The notes under the pieces: generated by a model
Seen by the model: only the letters and a program-made list of their open reading frames with translations
Databases searched by the model: none
What the model was told of the DNA's origin: nothing
Shown: positions 8,441 through 17,932 of the stretch, piece after piece
Layout: every line of letters starts with the position of its first letter
Position numbering within the stretch: position 1 is the stretch's first letter
From: JADJYF01 sp965278995
GTDB taxonomy: Bacteria > Pseudomonadota > Gammaproteobacteria > Ga0077536
Assembly: GCA_965278995.1 (NCBI GenBank)
Contig: OZ257136.1
Span: 3,472,001-3,536,000 of the forward strand
Direction: 5' to 3'
DNA: 64,000 nt
Made by a program: the position numbers and the translations under genes

Positions 8441-9162
8441 GCGAGATCTCCCCAATGAGCCTGGATGATGGCCAACGCAACCAGAGCTGCGGTTTCGGTG
8501 CGCAGGATCCTGGGGCCAAGATGTACGGCCTGCACACCGCTCTCGATCAGCCGGCGGATTTCGTCGCGCTCGAAACCGCCTTCGGGCCCGACCAGCAGGG
8601 CGACTGCACTGCCAGGTGCGGGTTCGCTGGCAAGACTGCGCCCTGAATCCGGTTGCAGCAGATAAGCGGGGACACGCGCCGGCGCGGCGAGCCAGTTGTC
8701 GAGCGTGCAGACCGCGGTCACTTCGGGCAGACACGAACGCCCGCTCTGCTCGGCGGCATGCCGAACGATGCCACGCCAATGGATCAGCCGTTTGTCTTCG
8801 CGCTCGGCAGAAAGCCGCACCACCGTGCGCTGACTGACTACCGGTACGATTCGCTGAATGCCGAGCTCGACTGCTTTCTGGATCGTATAGTCCATGCGCT
8901 CGCCGCGCGAGATCGACTGCACCAAAGTCACTTCCAGCGGCGATTCGGTGACCCGCCCGCATGCGGCGCCCAGCAGCACACGAACATCATCGCGCGCGAC
9001 CGCGACGAGCCGCGCCTCGTATTCCGCTCCGCGACCATCGAAGACCACGAGTTCGTCATCGCGGACCAGACGGAGAACGCCCCTGACATGATGCGCAGCT
9101 GCAGCCGGTAACGACAGCTCGAGTCCGGGGCCAAGTTCGGCATCGACATGGATACGGGTCAT
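8437..9162 (-). CDS. rsmE: 16S rRNA (uracil-1498-N3)-methyltransferase RsmE
   Basis: At 241 aa it has normal family length. The N-terminal PUA-like domain (about 1-70) precedes a SPOUT methyltransferase domain with the knot motifs LLVGPEGGFERDEI and HLGPRILRTETAALVALA. It methylates U1498 of 16S rRNA using S-adenosylmethionine in the cytoplasm. The stop codon TAA (8437-8439) is part of the terminal inverted repeat of the adjoining repeat element, so the last residues may have been shaped by that insertion. The response regulator gene lies upstream on the same strand with a 23-bp gap. Confidence 0.93.
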   Translation of the reverse strand: MTRIHVDAELGPGLELSLPAAAAHHVRGVLRLVRDDELVVFDGRGAEYEARLVAVARDDVRVLLGAACGRVTESPLEVTLVQSISRGERMDYTIQKAVELGIQRIVPVVSQRTVVRLSAEREDKRLIHWRGIVRHAAEQSGRSCLPEVTAVCTLDNWLAAPARVPAYLLQPDSGRSLASEPAPGSAVALLVGPEGGFERDEIRRLIESGVQAVHLGPRILRTETAALVALAIIQAHWGDLA

Positions 9163-9185
9163 GCTGATATCTTCGCCGGCCTGAT

Positions 9186-9920
9186 TCAGAGCAGCCGCAG
9201 GCGTCGACGAACGGTGCCGAACAGTCGACGGCTGACCAGCAGCCGTTCCGGGCGCTGGTCGAGCACGACGAGCAGATTGCCAGCCTGATCTTTTTCGAGT
9301 GCACGCACGTGGGCGGGCGCGACCAACGTACTGCGATGAATGCGCACGAAAGCGTCTTCGAACTCTGCTTCCAGCGCGCGCAGCGGGTCCTCGATCAGCA
9401 GATGCGAGTTAGCCGCTACCGCGCTGACATAGCGCTGTTCGGCCTGAAAATAGATGATTTCGGCGACCGGCAGCAAGCGCAGATGATCGCCCACAAGTGC
9501 GCTGACGTGCCGTCGCCGACCGAGGTTTGCCGCCGGCGCCTCAGTCAGAACCTCGCGCCCTGCCGTCAGCATGGCTGCGCGCTGCAGCGCTTCGGACAAC
9601 CGCTCGCTGCGCACGGGCTTCAACAGATAATCGAGCGCCTGGGTCTCAAATGCGGCGAGCGCATGTTCGTCGAATGCCGTCGTAAAAATGACCACGGGCG
9701 GCTGCGGCAGGCGGCGCAGATGGCGGGCGGTTTCGAGACCATCCATGTCGGGCATTCGCACATCGAGCAGAACGACGTCCGGTTTGAGCGCTTCCACCGC
9801 GCTGAGCGCGCTTACACCGTTGTCGGCCTCCCCGACGATGTCGCCTTGTGCGAGATCGGTGAGTTGGGCGCACAACCGTCGGCGTGCCAGCGGTTCGTCA
9901 TCGACGACAAGAATCCTCAT
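9186..9920 (-). CDS. algR: LytTR-family response regulator AlgR
   Basis: A 244-aa regulator with an N-terminal receiver domain (DDE at 7-9, phospho-acceptor D53 in LLDVRMPDMDG) and a C-terminal LytTR DNA-binding domain (about 135-240, with FVRIHRSTLV and LVSRRLFGTV). It overlaps the sensor gene by 4 bp (ATGA type), so the two are translated together. In Pseudomonas the AlgZ/AlgR pair controls alginate, type IV pili and virulence genes. Here, without alginate genes in view, twitching or surface behaviour is only a family-based guess. Confidence 0.9.
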   Translation of the reverse strand: MRILVVDDEPLARRRLCAQLTDLAQGDIVGEADNGVSALSAVEALKPDVVLLDVRMPDMDGLETARHLRRLPQPPVVIFTTAFDEHALAAFETQALDYLLKPVRSERLSEALQRAAMLTAGREVLTEAPAANLGRRRHVSALVGDHLRLLPVAEIIYFQAEQRYVSAVAANSHLLIEDPLRALEAEFEDAFVRIHRSTLVAPAHVRALEKDQAGNLLVVLDQRPERLLVSRRLFGTVRRRLRLL

Positions 9921-11002
9921 CGCCGAGTGCCCTGCGCGAGCGGGACCACGAGCTGCACTTCGTAGCGTGTACCGTCATTCGAGGTGGTCAGCTGGGCCAG
10001 GACGCCGAAATGCGCACGCAGCCGCTGGCGCACGTTATCGAGTGCAATGCGATTGCCTTGATGGCGCGCCGCCTGGCTATCGTTGACCGGATTGACGACA
10101 CGAACTTCCAACCGACCATCGGTAACCGCTGCATGTATTTCGATGACTCCGCCGGCACGCGCCGGTTCGATGCCGTGGTAGATGGCATTCTCGACTATCG
10201 GTTGCAGGCTGAGCAGTGGCAGGCGCGCGCCATCGGGCATCGTCTCGATGTGCCAGTCGACCTGTAGCCGCTCGCCAAGGCGCAAGCGTTCGATATTCAG
10301 GTACCGTTCGACGAACGCGAGTTCCTCGGTAAACGCGACCAGAGCACGTGCATCGGCGAGACTGGCACGGAACAGATCGGCGAGATCTTCCACTGCACGC
10401 TCGGCGATCGCCGGGTCGGTTCGCGTCAGACTCGCGATCGTATTCATACAGTTGAAAAAGAAATGCGGGCGAATACGCGCCTGCAGCGCTTCGAGACGGG
10501 CCTGCGCCTCTGATGCCACGCGCTGCTTCCAATGAAACTGCACATAAAAATATCGCAGCGCCGCCGCACCGACCAGTGCACTGATGCTGACTGTGCGGGC
10601 GAGGAGTTCAGGTCGCGAAAGATCGATCAGCGCGCCAGCGCCAACGACCGGATTGACCACCCACCAGGCGAATTCCGCGATCACGTACGTGACAGTCAGA
10701 ATCAACGTGTAGCAGATGACCGCAATCCAGCGTTCATCCACGCCGACCAGCGGTTTGCGGGCCAGACACAGGGCCGCCGAACACGACAAACCCAGCCATT
10801 GCGCATACAGCGAGACCAGCGCCAGATCGTCAATGAAATCCGGTTCGAAACCAGTCGCAGCGATGACGATGACAAGCGCTGCCAGTTCGCTGACGACGAC
10901 GACCGCAAGCAGCGCCGTAACGCCACACAGATCGGGCAGAAATACAGCCTGCTGCCGCGTCTCGGCGGTTGCAGTCTCGGGTTGGCGCAACGAGGTAACC
11001 AC
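9917..11002 (-). CDS. algZ: Sensor histidine kinase AlgZ (FimS, LytS-type)
   Basis: At 361 aa this is a noncanonical His_kinase-family sensor. Four membrane helices occupy about residues 25-150 (for example VTALLAVVVVSELAALVIVI). They are followed by the phosphoacceptor region with H180 in ARIRPHFFFNCMN and an HATPase-like C-terminus (PIVENAIYHGI, then NRIALDNVRQRL). The start is the GTG at 11002, about 11 nt after GGGAG. It is the first gene of a two-gene operon with algR and diverges from argH. The ligand is unknown. Confidence 0.88.
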   Translation of the reverse strand: MVTSLRQPETATAETRQQAVFLPDLCGVTALLAVVVVSELAALVIVIAATGFEPDFIDDLALVSLYAQWLGLSCSAALCLARKPLVGVDERWIAVICYTLILTVTYVIAEFAWWVVNPVVGAGALIDLSRPELLARTVSISALVGAAALRYFYVQFHWKQRVASEAQARLEALQARIRPHFFFNCMNTIASLTRTDPAIAERAVEDLADLFRASLADARALVAFTEELAFVERYLNIERLRLGERLQVDWHIETMPDGARLPLLSLQPIVENAIYHGIEPARAGGVIEIHAAVTDGRLEVRVVNPVNDSQAARHQGNRIALDNVRQRLRAHFGVLAQLTTSNDGTRYEVQLVVPLAQGTRR

Positions 11003-11178
11003 CGTGCAATTACTCCCGGTTCATCGCGGCGGTGGCTGTCGATCGGAATAGCGGCGCATGGCGCGCCCATTGTGAACGCATCGCGCAGACACGCAAGCCT
11101 GCTGTCAGCGCTCGTTGTCGAGCCGCAATGGCTGTCGAAAAGAGCCATCCCGGCGGACGCCGGCACGCCGCCCTGGGC

Positions 11179-11184
11179 TATACT
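11179..11184 (+). promoter_or_regulatory. Candidate -10 element for argH
   Basis: TATACT lies 49 bp upstream of the argH ATG in the 231-bp divergent region between algZ and argH. The -35 position is GC-rich and does not match consensus. Nothing else recognisable was seen in this intergenic stretch. Confidence 0.35.
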
Positions 11185-11233
11185 CTCAGGCCCTCATCGA
11201 CCGTGGCAACCAGCGAACAAGCGCGGATTCAGT

Positions 11234-12664
11234 ATGACCTCACGCCAGACCAGCAATAAACCCTGGGGCGGCCGCTTCACCGCGCCGACGGATGCATTCG
11301 TCGAAGCGTTCACCGCTTCGGTCGGATTCGATCAACGCCTTGCGCTGTGTGATATCGAAGGTTCGATTGCGCACGCGCGCATGTTGTCCGAATGCGGGGT
11401 CATCGAGCCGGCTGAGTTCACCGCCATTGCTGCCGGGCTGCATGCCGTGCGCGTCGACATCGAAGCCGGCAACTTCGTCTGGTCGGTTACGCTCGAAGAC
11501 GTACACATGAACATCGAGTCGGCGCTGGTCGAACGCATTGGCGAAGTCGGCAAAAAGCTGCATACCGCGCGTTCGCGTAACGATCAGGTGGCGACCGATA
11601 TCCGCCTGTATCTGCGCGGCGCCATCGGTGAATTGCTGACCGGTCTGGACCGCCTCATGCAGAATCTGATCACGCTCGCCGAACGCGAAGCAGACACCCT
11701 GATGCCAGGCTATACACACCTGCAGGCAGCGCAGCCGATAGCTTTCGGTCACCACATGCTGGCCTGGTTCGAGATGCTCCTGCGTGACACCGGCAGGCTC
11801 GTCGACTGTCGCCGGCGTCTCAACACGCTGCCGCTCGGTGCTGGTGCATTGGCCGGTACGACCTTCCCAATCAATCGCGCACGCACCGCGGAACTGCTGG
11901 GTTTCGAAGCCGTTGCCGAGAATTCGCTCGATGCTGTCAGCGATCGCGATTTCGCCATCGAGTTCACTGCCGCGGGCGCGCTGCTGATGGTGCACTATTC
12001 GCGCATGAGTGAGGAACTTGTGCTGTGGAACTCGCAGGCTTTCGGCTTCGTCGAACTGGACGATGCATTCTGCACCGGATCCTCGATGATGCCGCAGAAG
12101 AAAAATCCCGACGTACCGGAACTCGTACGCGGCAAATCCGGGCGCGTGGTCGGCCATCTGATGGCGCTGCTGACGCTGATGAAGTCGCAACCGCTGGCGT
12201 ACAACAAAGACAACCAGGAAGACAAGGAGCCGTTGTTCGACACGCTGGACACGCTGACCGGCTGCACGCGCGCATTTGCCGATCTGGTCCCGACCATCAA
12301 GCCGCGTCGCGAACGGCTACGCGCCGCGGCTGCGCAAGGCTATATCGCTGCAACCGATCTGGCCGATCACCTGGTTCGACTGGGTCGCCCTTTTCGCGAC
12401 GCGCATGCCGTAGTCGGCGCGTCCGTGCAGCTCGCTGTCGAACGCGGATGCGAGCTGCAGGAACTGGCGCTCGCTGACTTCCAGCGGCTGGACCCGGCAC
12501 TGGACGACTCCGTCTATGCCGTACTCGATATGGATAACGCGCTCAATGCACGCGATCATTTCGGTGGCACGGCGCCGGCCCAGGTCCGCGCAGCCTGCGT
12601 GCGTGCCCGTGCCCGACTGGCTGCGGCACTGGCCGCCGATGTCCGTCATGGAGCCCACGAATGA
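11234..12664 (+). CDS. argH: Argininosuccinate lyase
   Basis: Cleaves argininosuccinate to arginine and fumarate, the last step of arginine synthesis. The 476-aa protein starts KPWGGRF, typical for ArgH, and carries the fumarase/aspartase superfamily signature GSSMMPQKKNPD (about 281-292). It also has HTARSRNDQVATD and PGYTHLQAAQP. The ATG at 11234 was chosen because the frame upstream (open to 10532) runs antisense to algZ and lacks family similarity. The stop overlaps the next ATG by 4 bp, coupling argH to an AsmA-like gene that has no known role in arginine synthesis. Confidence 0.96.
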   Translation: MTSRQTSNKPWGGRFTAPTDAFVEAFTASVGFDQRLALCDIEGSIAHARMLSECGVIEPAEFTAIAAGLHAVRVDIEAGNFVWSVTLEDVHMNIESALVERIGEVGKKLHTARSRNDQVATDIRLYLRGAIGELLTGLDRLMQNLITLAEREADTLMPGYTHLQAAQPIAFGHHMLAWFEMLLRDTGRLVDCRRRLNTLPLGAGALAGTTFPINRARTAELLGFEAVAENSLDAVSDRDFAIEFTAAGALLMVHYSRMSEELVLWNSQAFGFVELDDAFCTGSSMMPQKKNPDVPELVRGKSGRVVGHLMALLTLMKSQPLAYNKDNQEDKEPLFDTLDTLTGCTRAFADLVPTIKPRRERLRAAAAQGYIAATDLADHLVRLGRPFRDAHAVVGASVQLAVERGCELQELALADFQRLDPALDDSVYAVLDMDNALNARDHFGGTAPAQVRAACVRARARLAAALAADVRHGAHE

Positions 12665-15600
12665 AAGTGTTGCTGCGTATCGTCATCGGCCTGGTCGTCC
12701 TGACGGTGCTGATCATCGGCGGTGGCCTGGCTTTCCTTGCTTCACTCGATGCCGACGACATCAAGACACGGCTGACCGAGGAAGTGCGCAAGCAGACCGG
12801 GCACGAGTTGAACCTCGAAGGCCCGCTTGAGTTCGCCGTGTGGCCGAAGATCCGCCTCAAGGCCGGGCCACTCTCGCTCAGCAATGCCGCGGGTTTCGGC
12901 GATGCGCCGATGCTGATGGCGGCCGATCTGCAGGTCGCTGTCGCCACGCTTCCTTTGCTCAGCCGACGCATTGAAATGGATACCGTCGTTCTGCACGGTC
13001 TGCGCCTGAATCTGGCGCGGAACGCCGAAGGCGCTACCAACTGGGACAGCTTCGCCGGCGACGCCGGCGCGGAGAAACACCGGGACAGCGGCGGTCTGGC
13101 GGCGCTGATACTGGGCGGTGTGGATATCAAGGATGCGCAGCTGAACTGGAACGACGCGGTGAGCGGGCAGTCCGTACAGATCTCGCGGCTCGATGTGACA
13201 ACCGGCGCACTGACCCTGGGAGAACCGGTTGCATTCGAACTTGCGATGAGTGCAATTGCCAATCAGCCGGCATTCGATGGCGACGTGAAACTGAACGGGA
13301 CGGTCGCCTATAACATCGATGACGAACACTATGTGGTGACGCCGCTCGCCTTGACGACCGAGATGCGCGGTCAGCATCTGCCCGGCGGCCACACAACGAT
13401 TGCCCTCGACGCTGCCATCGACCTCAATCTCGCCGATGCCACCATGAGCGTCAGCGGGCTTGAACTCAGCGGCCTCGGCACAACCGCGACCGGCGAATTC
13501 AAGGCCACCCATATCGACGAAGCGCAGCCCGGCGCGGCCGGCAAACTGTCTGTCAAAGGGAAAGATCTTGCGCAGATCTTCAGCGCTTTCAAATTGCCGG
13601 TAGGCAAGCAGATTGCCGCCGTCGCCGACCGAGCGTTCGATCTCGAGATCGCGTTCGATGCCGACATGGACAGCGGCGAGGTGGTCGTCAGTCAGTTCGA
13701 CGGCCAACTACTCGGCGCGACCTTGAGCGGTCGCTTCAATGCCAGCAAAGCCAACACGGCAGAGCCGACAGCGAAAGGCACGCTGACCGCGAAAGGCCCC
13801 GACCTGCCGCTCCTCGTCGCCGTTATCGGCACGCTTAACGGTGCCAGCCCTGGCGCGTTGAAGAGTTTGAACACGGCTTTCAGCGACGCCACCGACAAAG
13901 CGTTCTCGGTAAACGCCGATCTCGATGCCGACCTTGGGGCTGGCAGGGTGTCATTGCCCAAGCTGACTGCAGAATTACTCGGCAATTCGATCAACGGCGC
14001 CGTTGTCGTCAGCAACGCCAATACGCCTGAACCGGCGGTCAAAGGCACCCTGAAAGCACTTGGCCCCGACCTGCCATCGCTGCTGGCGGTCGTATCCGGC
14101 TTTCAAGGCGACGGCAAACCGTTGCGCGATATGGCCAGACGGCTGGCTGGTGAATCTGACAAGCGCTTCGATATCAGCGCGGACTTCGATGCCGATCTCG
14201 CCAGCGGCCGCATCGATGTACCGACATTGTCGGCCGATCTCCTCGGGTTGAGTGCACGCGGCAGCATGAAAGGCCACGAGGTCGATTTCGCCAAAGGGTC
14301 CGGTAATCTGGACGGCGCACTCAAGATTGAGAGCAAGGACATGGGGCCTTTGCTGCGCGGTCTCGGTCAAGGCGATCTCGCCAAGTCGGTGCGAGCGTTG
14401 ATCGTCGACGCCGGTTTGAAAGGCGAATTGTCCAATCTGCAGATTGCACCGCTGCTGGTCAACGCGACCGTGCTCCGCCCAGGGAGCGACAAACCGGTGG
14501 ATCTGCGCATTGCGGCCGGCGCGGCGCATGCGAATCTCGGTCAAGAGACCTTGAGCTTGAAGGATGTCACCGTGACCGGGCTCGGGTTGAACGCGCGCGC
14601 CAGTCTCGAGGCGGAAAAGATTCAGTCAGCGCCAACGTTCAGTGGCACGCTCGACATTCCGACTTTCGACCTGCGCGCGCTGCTCGCTACCTTGAATCAG
14701 CCGATGCCGAAGACTTCGGATCCCACAGCATTGACCCGGCTCGGACTCAAATCATCGTTCAGCGGATCGACGACGAACCTGGCACTCCTGGATCTGAACG
14801 CCGTACTCGATGAAACCAGTATCACCGGCATGCTCGCTATCGTCAATTTCACCGGACCCGATGTCGCTTTCGACATTAAAGTCGATAGTCTGAATGCTGA
14901 CCGTTATCTTGAACCGATATCACCAGGGGAGGTGCGCGCAGCAACGCCGGAAGCAGCAGCGGCCGGAGCCGCTAGCGAATTGCCGGTAGCCCAGCTCCGC
15001 TCGCTCAAGGTTCAGGGCGACCTGGTGGTCAACGACCTGACGCTCTCTGGCGCGCGGATGAAGAACGTGAAGTTTGCGATCAAGGGCAGCGGCGGGCGCA
15101 TCAAAGCTGAGCCACTCGCCGCCGAGCTGTATCAAGGCAGTTACGGCGGCGCCATCACACTCGACGCAACCGGCCCGGCAGCGCTGCTCGACATCAATAC
15201 ACGACTGACCAAAGTCAATGTCGAACCCCTGCTGAAAGATACCGTGCAGAACGATTCACTCTCCGGCATCGTGAGTTTCGACGCCGCGCTGAAAGCGACC
15301 GGCGGCAGCGGTGATCGCCTCAAACAGTCGCTGGGTGGCAGCGGCACGTTCAACACGACAGGCGGCGTGTTTCGCGGTGTCGATGCCGTTGCCGTGCTGC
15401 GCACGGTCGAACAAATCATCGAGTGCAAATGTCCGCTGCCTGTGCCCAAGGGGGGCGAGACACGATTCAATACCCTGGGCGGAACGCTGAACGCGCAGAA
15501 CGGCGTGATCCGCAATGAAGACCTCGTGCTTGCCGGCGACGGCTTTACCATCACCGGCAAAGGAATGCTGGCCAATCTGCACGACAACACCCTGAAGTAC

Positions 15601-15855
15601 GATCTCAAACTCGCGGTGGACGCTGCACGAACATCGACCGGGAACGCGAGTTACAACCTGGGGGGTTATACCGTACCGATACAATGCCGCGGCAAGATTG
15701 ACGAACCATCCTGCCTGCCGGACCTCGGCGATATCCTGAAGCAGGTTGCCGTGTCGGCGGCGAAGAAGAAAGTCGAGGAGGCCCTCGGCAAGAAACTCGA
15801 AGATGCCGTCGGCGGCGAAGCCGGCGACGCACTGAAGAAGCTGTTCAAGTTCTGA
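12661..15855 (+). CDS. Large AsmA-family protein
   Basis: A 1064-aa inner-membrane-anchored periplasmic protein, about 1.7 times the length of E. coli AsmA. An N-terminal membrane helix (IVIGLVVLTVLIIGGGLAF) leads into the AsmA N-terminal domain (HELNLEGPLEFAVWPKIRLK, ATNWDSF) and ends in the typical C-terminal beta region (GSGTFNTTGGVFRGVDAVAVL). The middle contains at least three related units of about 100 residues. Each has a DxDADxxSG-type motif, then Q/ELLG...G, then AKGTLTAKGPDLPLLVAV or variants (from about residue 315 to 540). AsmA-like proteins form long beta-groove bridges implicated in phospholipid transport to the outer membrane, and repeat number would set length. It is translationally coupled to argH. 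Confidence 0.85.
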   Translation: MKVLLRIVIGLVVLTVLIIGGGLAFLASLDADDIKTRLTEEVRKQTGHELNLEGPLEFAVWPKIRLKAGPLSLSNAAGFGDAPMLMAADLQVAVATLPLLSRRIEMDTVVLHGLRLNLARNAEGATNWDSFAGDAGAEKHRDSGGLAALILGGVDIKDAQLNWNDAVSGQSVQISRLDVTTGALTLGEPVAFELAMSAIANQPAFDGDVKLNGTVAYNIDDEHYVVTPLALTTEMRGQHLPGGHTTIALDAAIDLNLADATMSVSGLELSGLGTTATGEFKATHIDEAQPGAAGKLSVKGKDLAQIFSAFKLPVGKQIAAVADRAFDLEIAFDADMDSGEVVVSQFDGQLLGATLSGRFNASKANTAEPTAKGTLTAKGPDLPLLVAVIGTLNGASPGALKSLNTAFSDATDKAFSVNADLDADLGAGRVSLPKLTAELLGNSINGAVVVSNANTPEPAVKGTLKALGPDLPSLLAVVSGFQGDGKPLRDMARRLAGESDKRFDISADFDADLASGRIDVPTLSADLLGLSARGSMKGHEVDFAKGSGNLDGALKIESKDMGPLLRGLGQGDLAKSVRALIVDAGLKGELSNLQIAPLLVNATVLRPGSDKPVDLRIAAGAAHANLGQETLSLKDVTVTGLGLNARASLEAEKIQSAPTFSGTLDIPTFDLRALLATLNQPMPKTSDPTALTRLGLKSSFSGSTTNLALLDLNAVLDETSITGMLAIVNFTGPDVAFDIKVDSLNADRYLEPISPGEVRAATPEAAAAGAASELPVAQLRSLKVQGDLVVNDLTLSGARMKNVKFAIKGSGGRIKAEPLAAELYQGSYGGAITLDATGPAALLDINTRLTKVNVEPLLKDTVQNDSLSGIVSFDAALKATGGSGDRLKQSLGGSGTFNTTGGVFRGVDAVAVLRTVEQIIECKCPLPVPKGGETRFNTLGGTLNAQNGVIRNEDLVLAGDGFTITGKGMLANLHDNTLKYDLKLAVDAARTSTGNASYNLGGYTVPIQCRGKIDEPSCLPDLGDILKQVAVSAAKKKVEEALGKKLEDAVGGEAGDALKKLFKF

Positions 15856-15899
15856 GTGGGTCCACACGCTGCGCCGCCGCCACGCGTGCCGCGTCTGGC

Positions 15900-16484
15900 A
15901 TGAGATTCATCCTGCTAGTTCTGCTGTTCGCCACCGTTGCCACCATGAGTGCGCAGGCCAGCCAGACCGAGAGAGCCGAGCTCACTTTCAGCGGCGACAC
16001 CTACAGCTATACATTCATTGCGCTCATCAAGGGCAATGCCGAAGCCGTGCGGCTGATAGTCACCGATTACGATCATCTGCAACGCCTGAATGATGACGTC
16101 GTCGAAAGCCGCGTACTGGAACGCTATGGACCGGGCGAATTGAAGCGTGTGCTACGACTGAAGCAATGCATACTCCTGATTTGCTTTGATATCAATTTCG
16201 TCGAACACGTGAGTGAAACGGGCAACCGCATCATCACGACAATAGTGCCGGCCGAGAGTACGTTCAGTGAAGGGTCGGCGGCATGGCTGATCGAAGCGGT
16301 CGATGACACGCATACGCGGATCACCGTCAACGCCATCCAGACGCCGGAATTCTGGATCCCGCCCGTGTTGGGGCCGCTGGTATTGAAACGGGTGTTCCTC
16401 CGCGAAGTCGCGGAAACCTGCCGGAACATCGAACGTATCGTGCAGGCACAACCCGCGCACCATGAGCCAGTTCCCCATGAGTAA
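15900..16484 (+). CDS. Exported SRPBCC (START-like) protein
   Basis: A 194-aa protein with a signal peptide (ILLVLLFATVATMSAQASQ) and a START/polyketide-cyclase-like fold pattern: an early AEAVRLIVTDYDHLQRLNDDVVESRVLER, a central beta region, and a long C-terminal helix (REVAETCRNIERIV). SRPBCC domains bind hydrophobic ligands. An exported version beside an AsmA-like lipid-bridge gene suggests a role at the envelope, which is inference. It lies 44 bp after the asmA-like gene, and its end overlaps mutY. Confidence 0.7.
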   Translation: MRFILLVLLFATVATMSAQASQTERAELTFSGDTYSYTFIALIKGNAEAVRLIVTDYDHLQRLNDDVVESRVLERYGPGELKRVLRLKQCILLICFDINFVEHVSETGNRIITTIVPAESTFSEGSAAWLIEAVDDTHTRITVNAIQTPEFWIPPVLGPLVLKRVFLREVAETCRNIERIVQAQPAHHEPVPHE

Positions 16485-17538
16485 TACCGGCGCGTCGCTG
16501 AGTGCTCGCCTGCTGGCCTGGCATGCCGTGCACGGTCGCCACGACCTCCCATGGACGCGCGAGCGGACGCCATACCGCGTGTGGCTTTCCGAGATCATGC
16601 TGCAACAGACTCAGGTCGTCACTGTCATTCCGTATTTCGAACGGTTCACGCACGTGTATCCGAATGTTCATGCATTGAGCACGGCCGAACTCGACGCGGT
16701 GTTGCACCTGTGGACCGGGCTCGGCTACTACAGCCGCGCACGTAATCTGCATGCGACTGCGCGACACCTCGTCGAGTATCACGACGGCGAATTTCCCCAC
16801 ACACTCGATGCGCTGGTGGCTTTGCCAGGCATCGGCCGGTCGACCGCAGCCGCCATCCTCGCACAGGCTTTCGAATTGCCGTACGCAATTCTCGATGGCA
16901 ACGTCAAACGCGTGCTCGCGCGGTATCACGCCATCGACGGTTATCCGGGCGAGAGCGCAGTGCTTGCTGATCTCTGGCGCCTTTCGGAATCCCATCTGCC
17001 GCAGTCTCAGGTGTGCGATTACACGCAGGCGCTGATGGATCTCGGTGCCACGCTCTGCACGCGCAGCCGACCGCGTTGCAACGCCTGCCCACTCGCTGCC
17101 GATTGCCTTGCGCTCGCGACGGCGCGCCAGCATGAACTTCCTGCACGCCGCCCTCGGCGCGAGACGCCGACAAAAGCGACGATATTTCTCGTCATCGAGA
17201 ATGATGAGGGAGCGGTTCTGCTGCAGCGGCGACCAGCGCATGGCGTGTGGGGTGGATTGTGGGGTTTCCCGGAGATCGACACCGACAGCGAGGCCACACC
17301 AGTGATGGCGGGCCTCGGATTACCGGCTTTCTCGCAGGCCGGCGAACTGGCTTCGTTCACGCATATGTTCACGCACTTCAAACTGAACATACGCACACTC
17401 CATCTGCGTGTGTCGCAATGCGCGGGCGAAGTCGCCGAGAACGACCAGCGCTGCTGGTACGATGCCACCGGGACCAGTCGCATCGGCTTGAGCGCGCCAG
17501 TGGTGCGACTATTGCGCGAGTTGTCGGAGCGGAGATGA
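16477..17538 (+). CDS. mutY: A/G-specific adenine glycosylase MutY
   Basis: Removes adenine mispaired with 8-oxoguanine. From the ATG at 16477 the protein has 353 aa and places DLPW at about residue 23, as in E. coli. An in-frame ATG at 16462 would add five residues. Visible features are the catalytic Glu in SEIMLQQTQV, helix-hairpin-helix LPGIGRSTAAAIL, the catalytic Asp in ILDGNVKRVLARY, the iron-sulfur cluster C-x6-C-x2-C-x5-C (CTRSRPRCNACPLAADC), and a C-terminal NUDIX-like 8-oxoG recognition domain (LWGFPEID, HMFTHFKLNI). It overlaps the SRPBCC gene end by 8 bp and is followed by yggX, a conserved order. Confidence 0.95.
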   Translation: MSNTGASLSARLLAWHAVHGRHDLPWTRERTPYRVWLSEIMLQQTQVVTVIPYFERFTHVYPNVHALSTAELDAVLHLWTGLGYYSRARNLHATARHLVEYHDGEFPHTLDALVALPGIGRSTAAAILAQAFELPYAILDGNVKRVLARYHAIDGYPGESAVLADLWRLSESHLPQSQVCDYTQALMDLGATLCTRSRPRCNACPLAADCLALATARQHELPARRPRRETPTKATIFLVIENDEGAVLLQRRPAHGVWGGLWGFPEIDTDSEATPVMAGLGLPAFSQAGELASFTHMFTHFKLNIRTLHLRVSQCAGEVAENDQRCWYDATGTSRIGLSAPVVRLLRELSERR

Positions 17539-17624
17539 ATCGAGGACAATCTGCTTCACGGAACGGCGCTGCGCCGCATCTCAACAACCGATCACCAGCA
17601 ACTGATTGCTAAAGGGGTTACGCC

Positions 17625-17897
17625 ATGTCGAGAACTGTCCACTGCATCAAACTCGATCGCGAGGCCGAAGGCCTGCCGATGGCGCCTTACCCCGGTGCTC
17701 TCGGTCAGCGCATTTTCGAGCATGTCTCCAAGCCTGGCTGGCAGATGTGGCTGAAGCATCAGACCATGCTCATCAACGAATACCGCCTGACGCCGATAGA
17801 GCCGAAAGATCGGAAATATCTCGAAGGGGAAATGGAAAAATTCTTCTTCAGCGGCGGTTCTGAAGCGCCGAAGGAATTCGTCGCGCCCGAGAAATAA
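17625..17897 (+). CDS. yggX: Probable Fe(2+)-trafficking / oxidative damage protection protein YggX
   Basis: At 90 aa it matches YggX closely: MSRTVHCIKL with the conserved Cys7, EGLPMAPYPGALGQRIF, VSKPGWQMWLKHQTMLINEYRL and a short C-terminal tail. YggX protects iron-sulfur enzymes and limits Fenton damage. Its position after mutY, itself an iron-sulfur repair enzyme for oxidised DNA, is conserved in gammaproteobacteria. The 86-bp gap to mutY shows no obvious promoter. Confidence 0.95.
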   Translation: MSRTVHCIKLDREAEGLPMAPYPGALGQRIFEHVSKPGWQMWLKHQTMLINEYRLTPIEPKDRKYLEGEMEKFFFSGGSEAPKEFVAPEK

Positions 17898-17932
17898 CCC
17901 GGCAGCAATTGACGGCAGTACATCGGGCGCGC

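Noticed and set aside
17575..17625. Rho-independent terminator between mutY and yggX
   Set aside because: A GGCGC/GCGCC stem exists nearby but lacks a T-tract, and the gene pair is usually co-transcribed.
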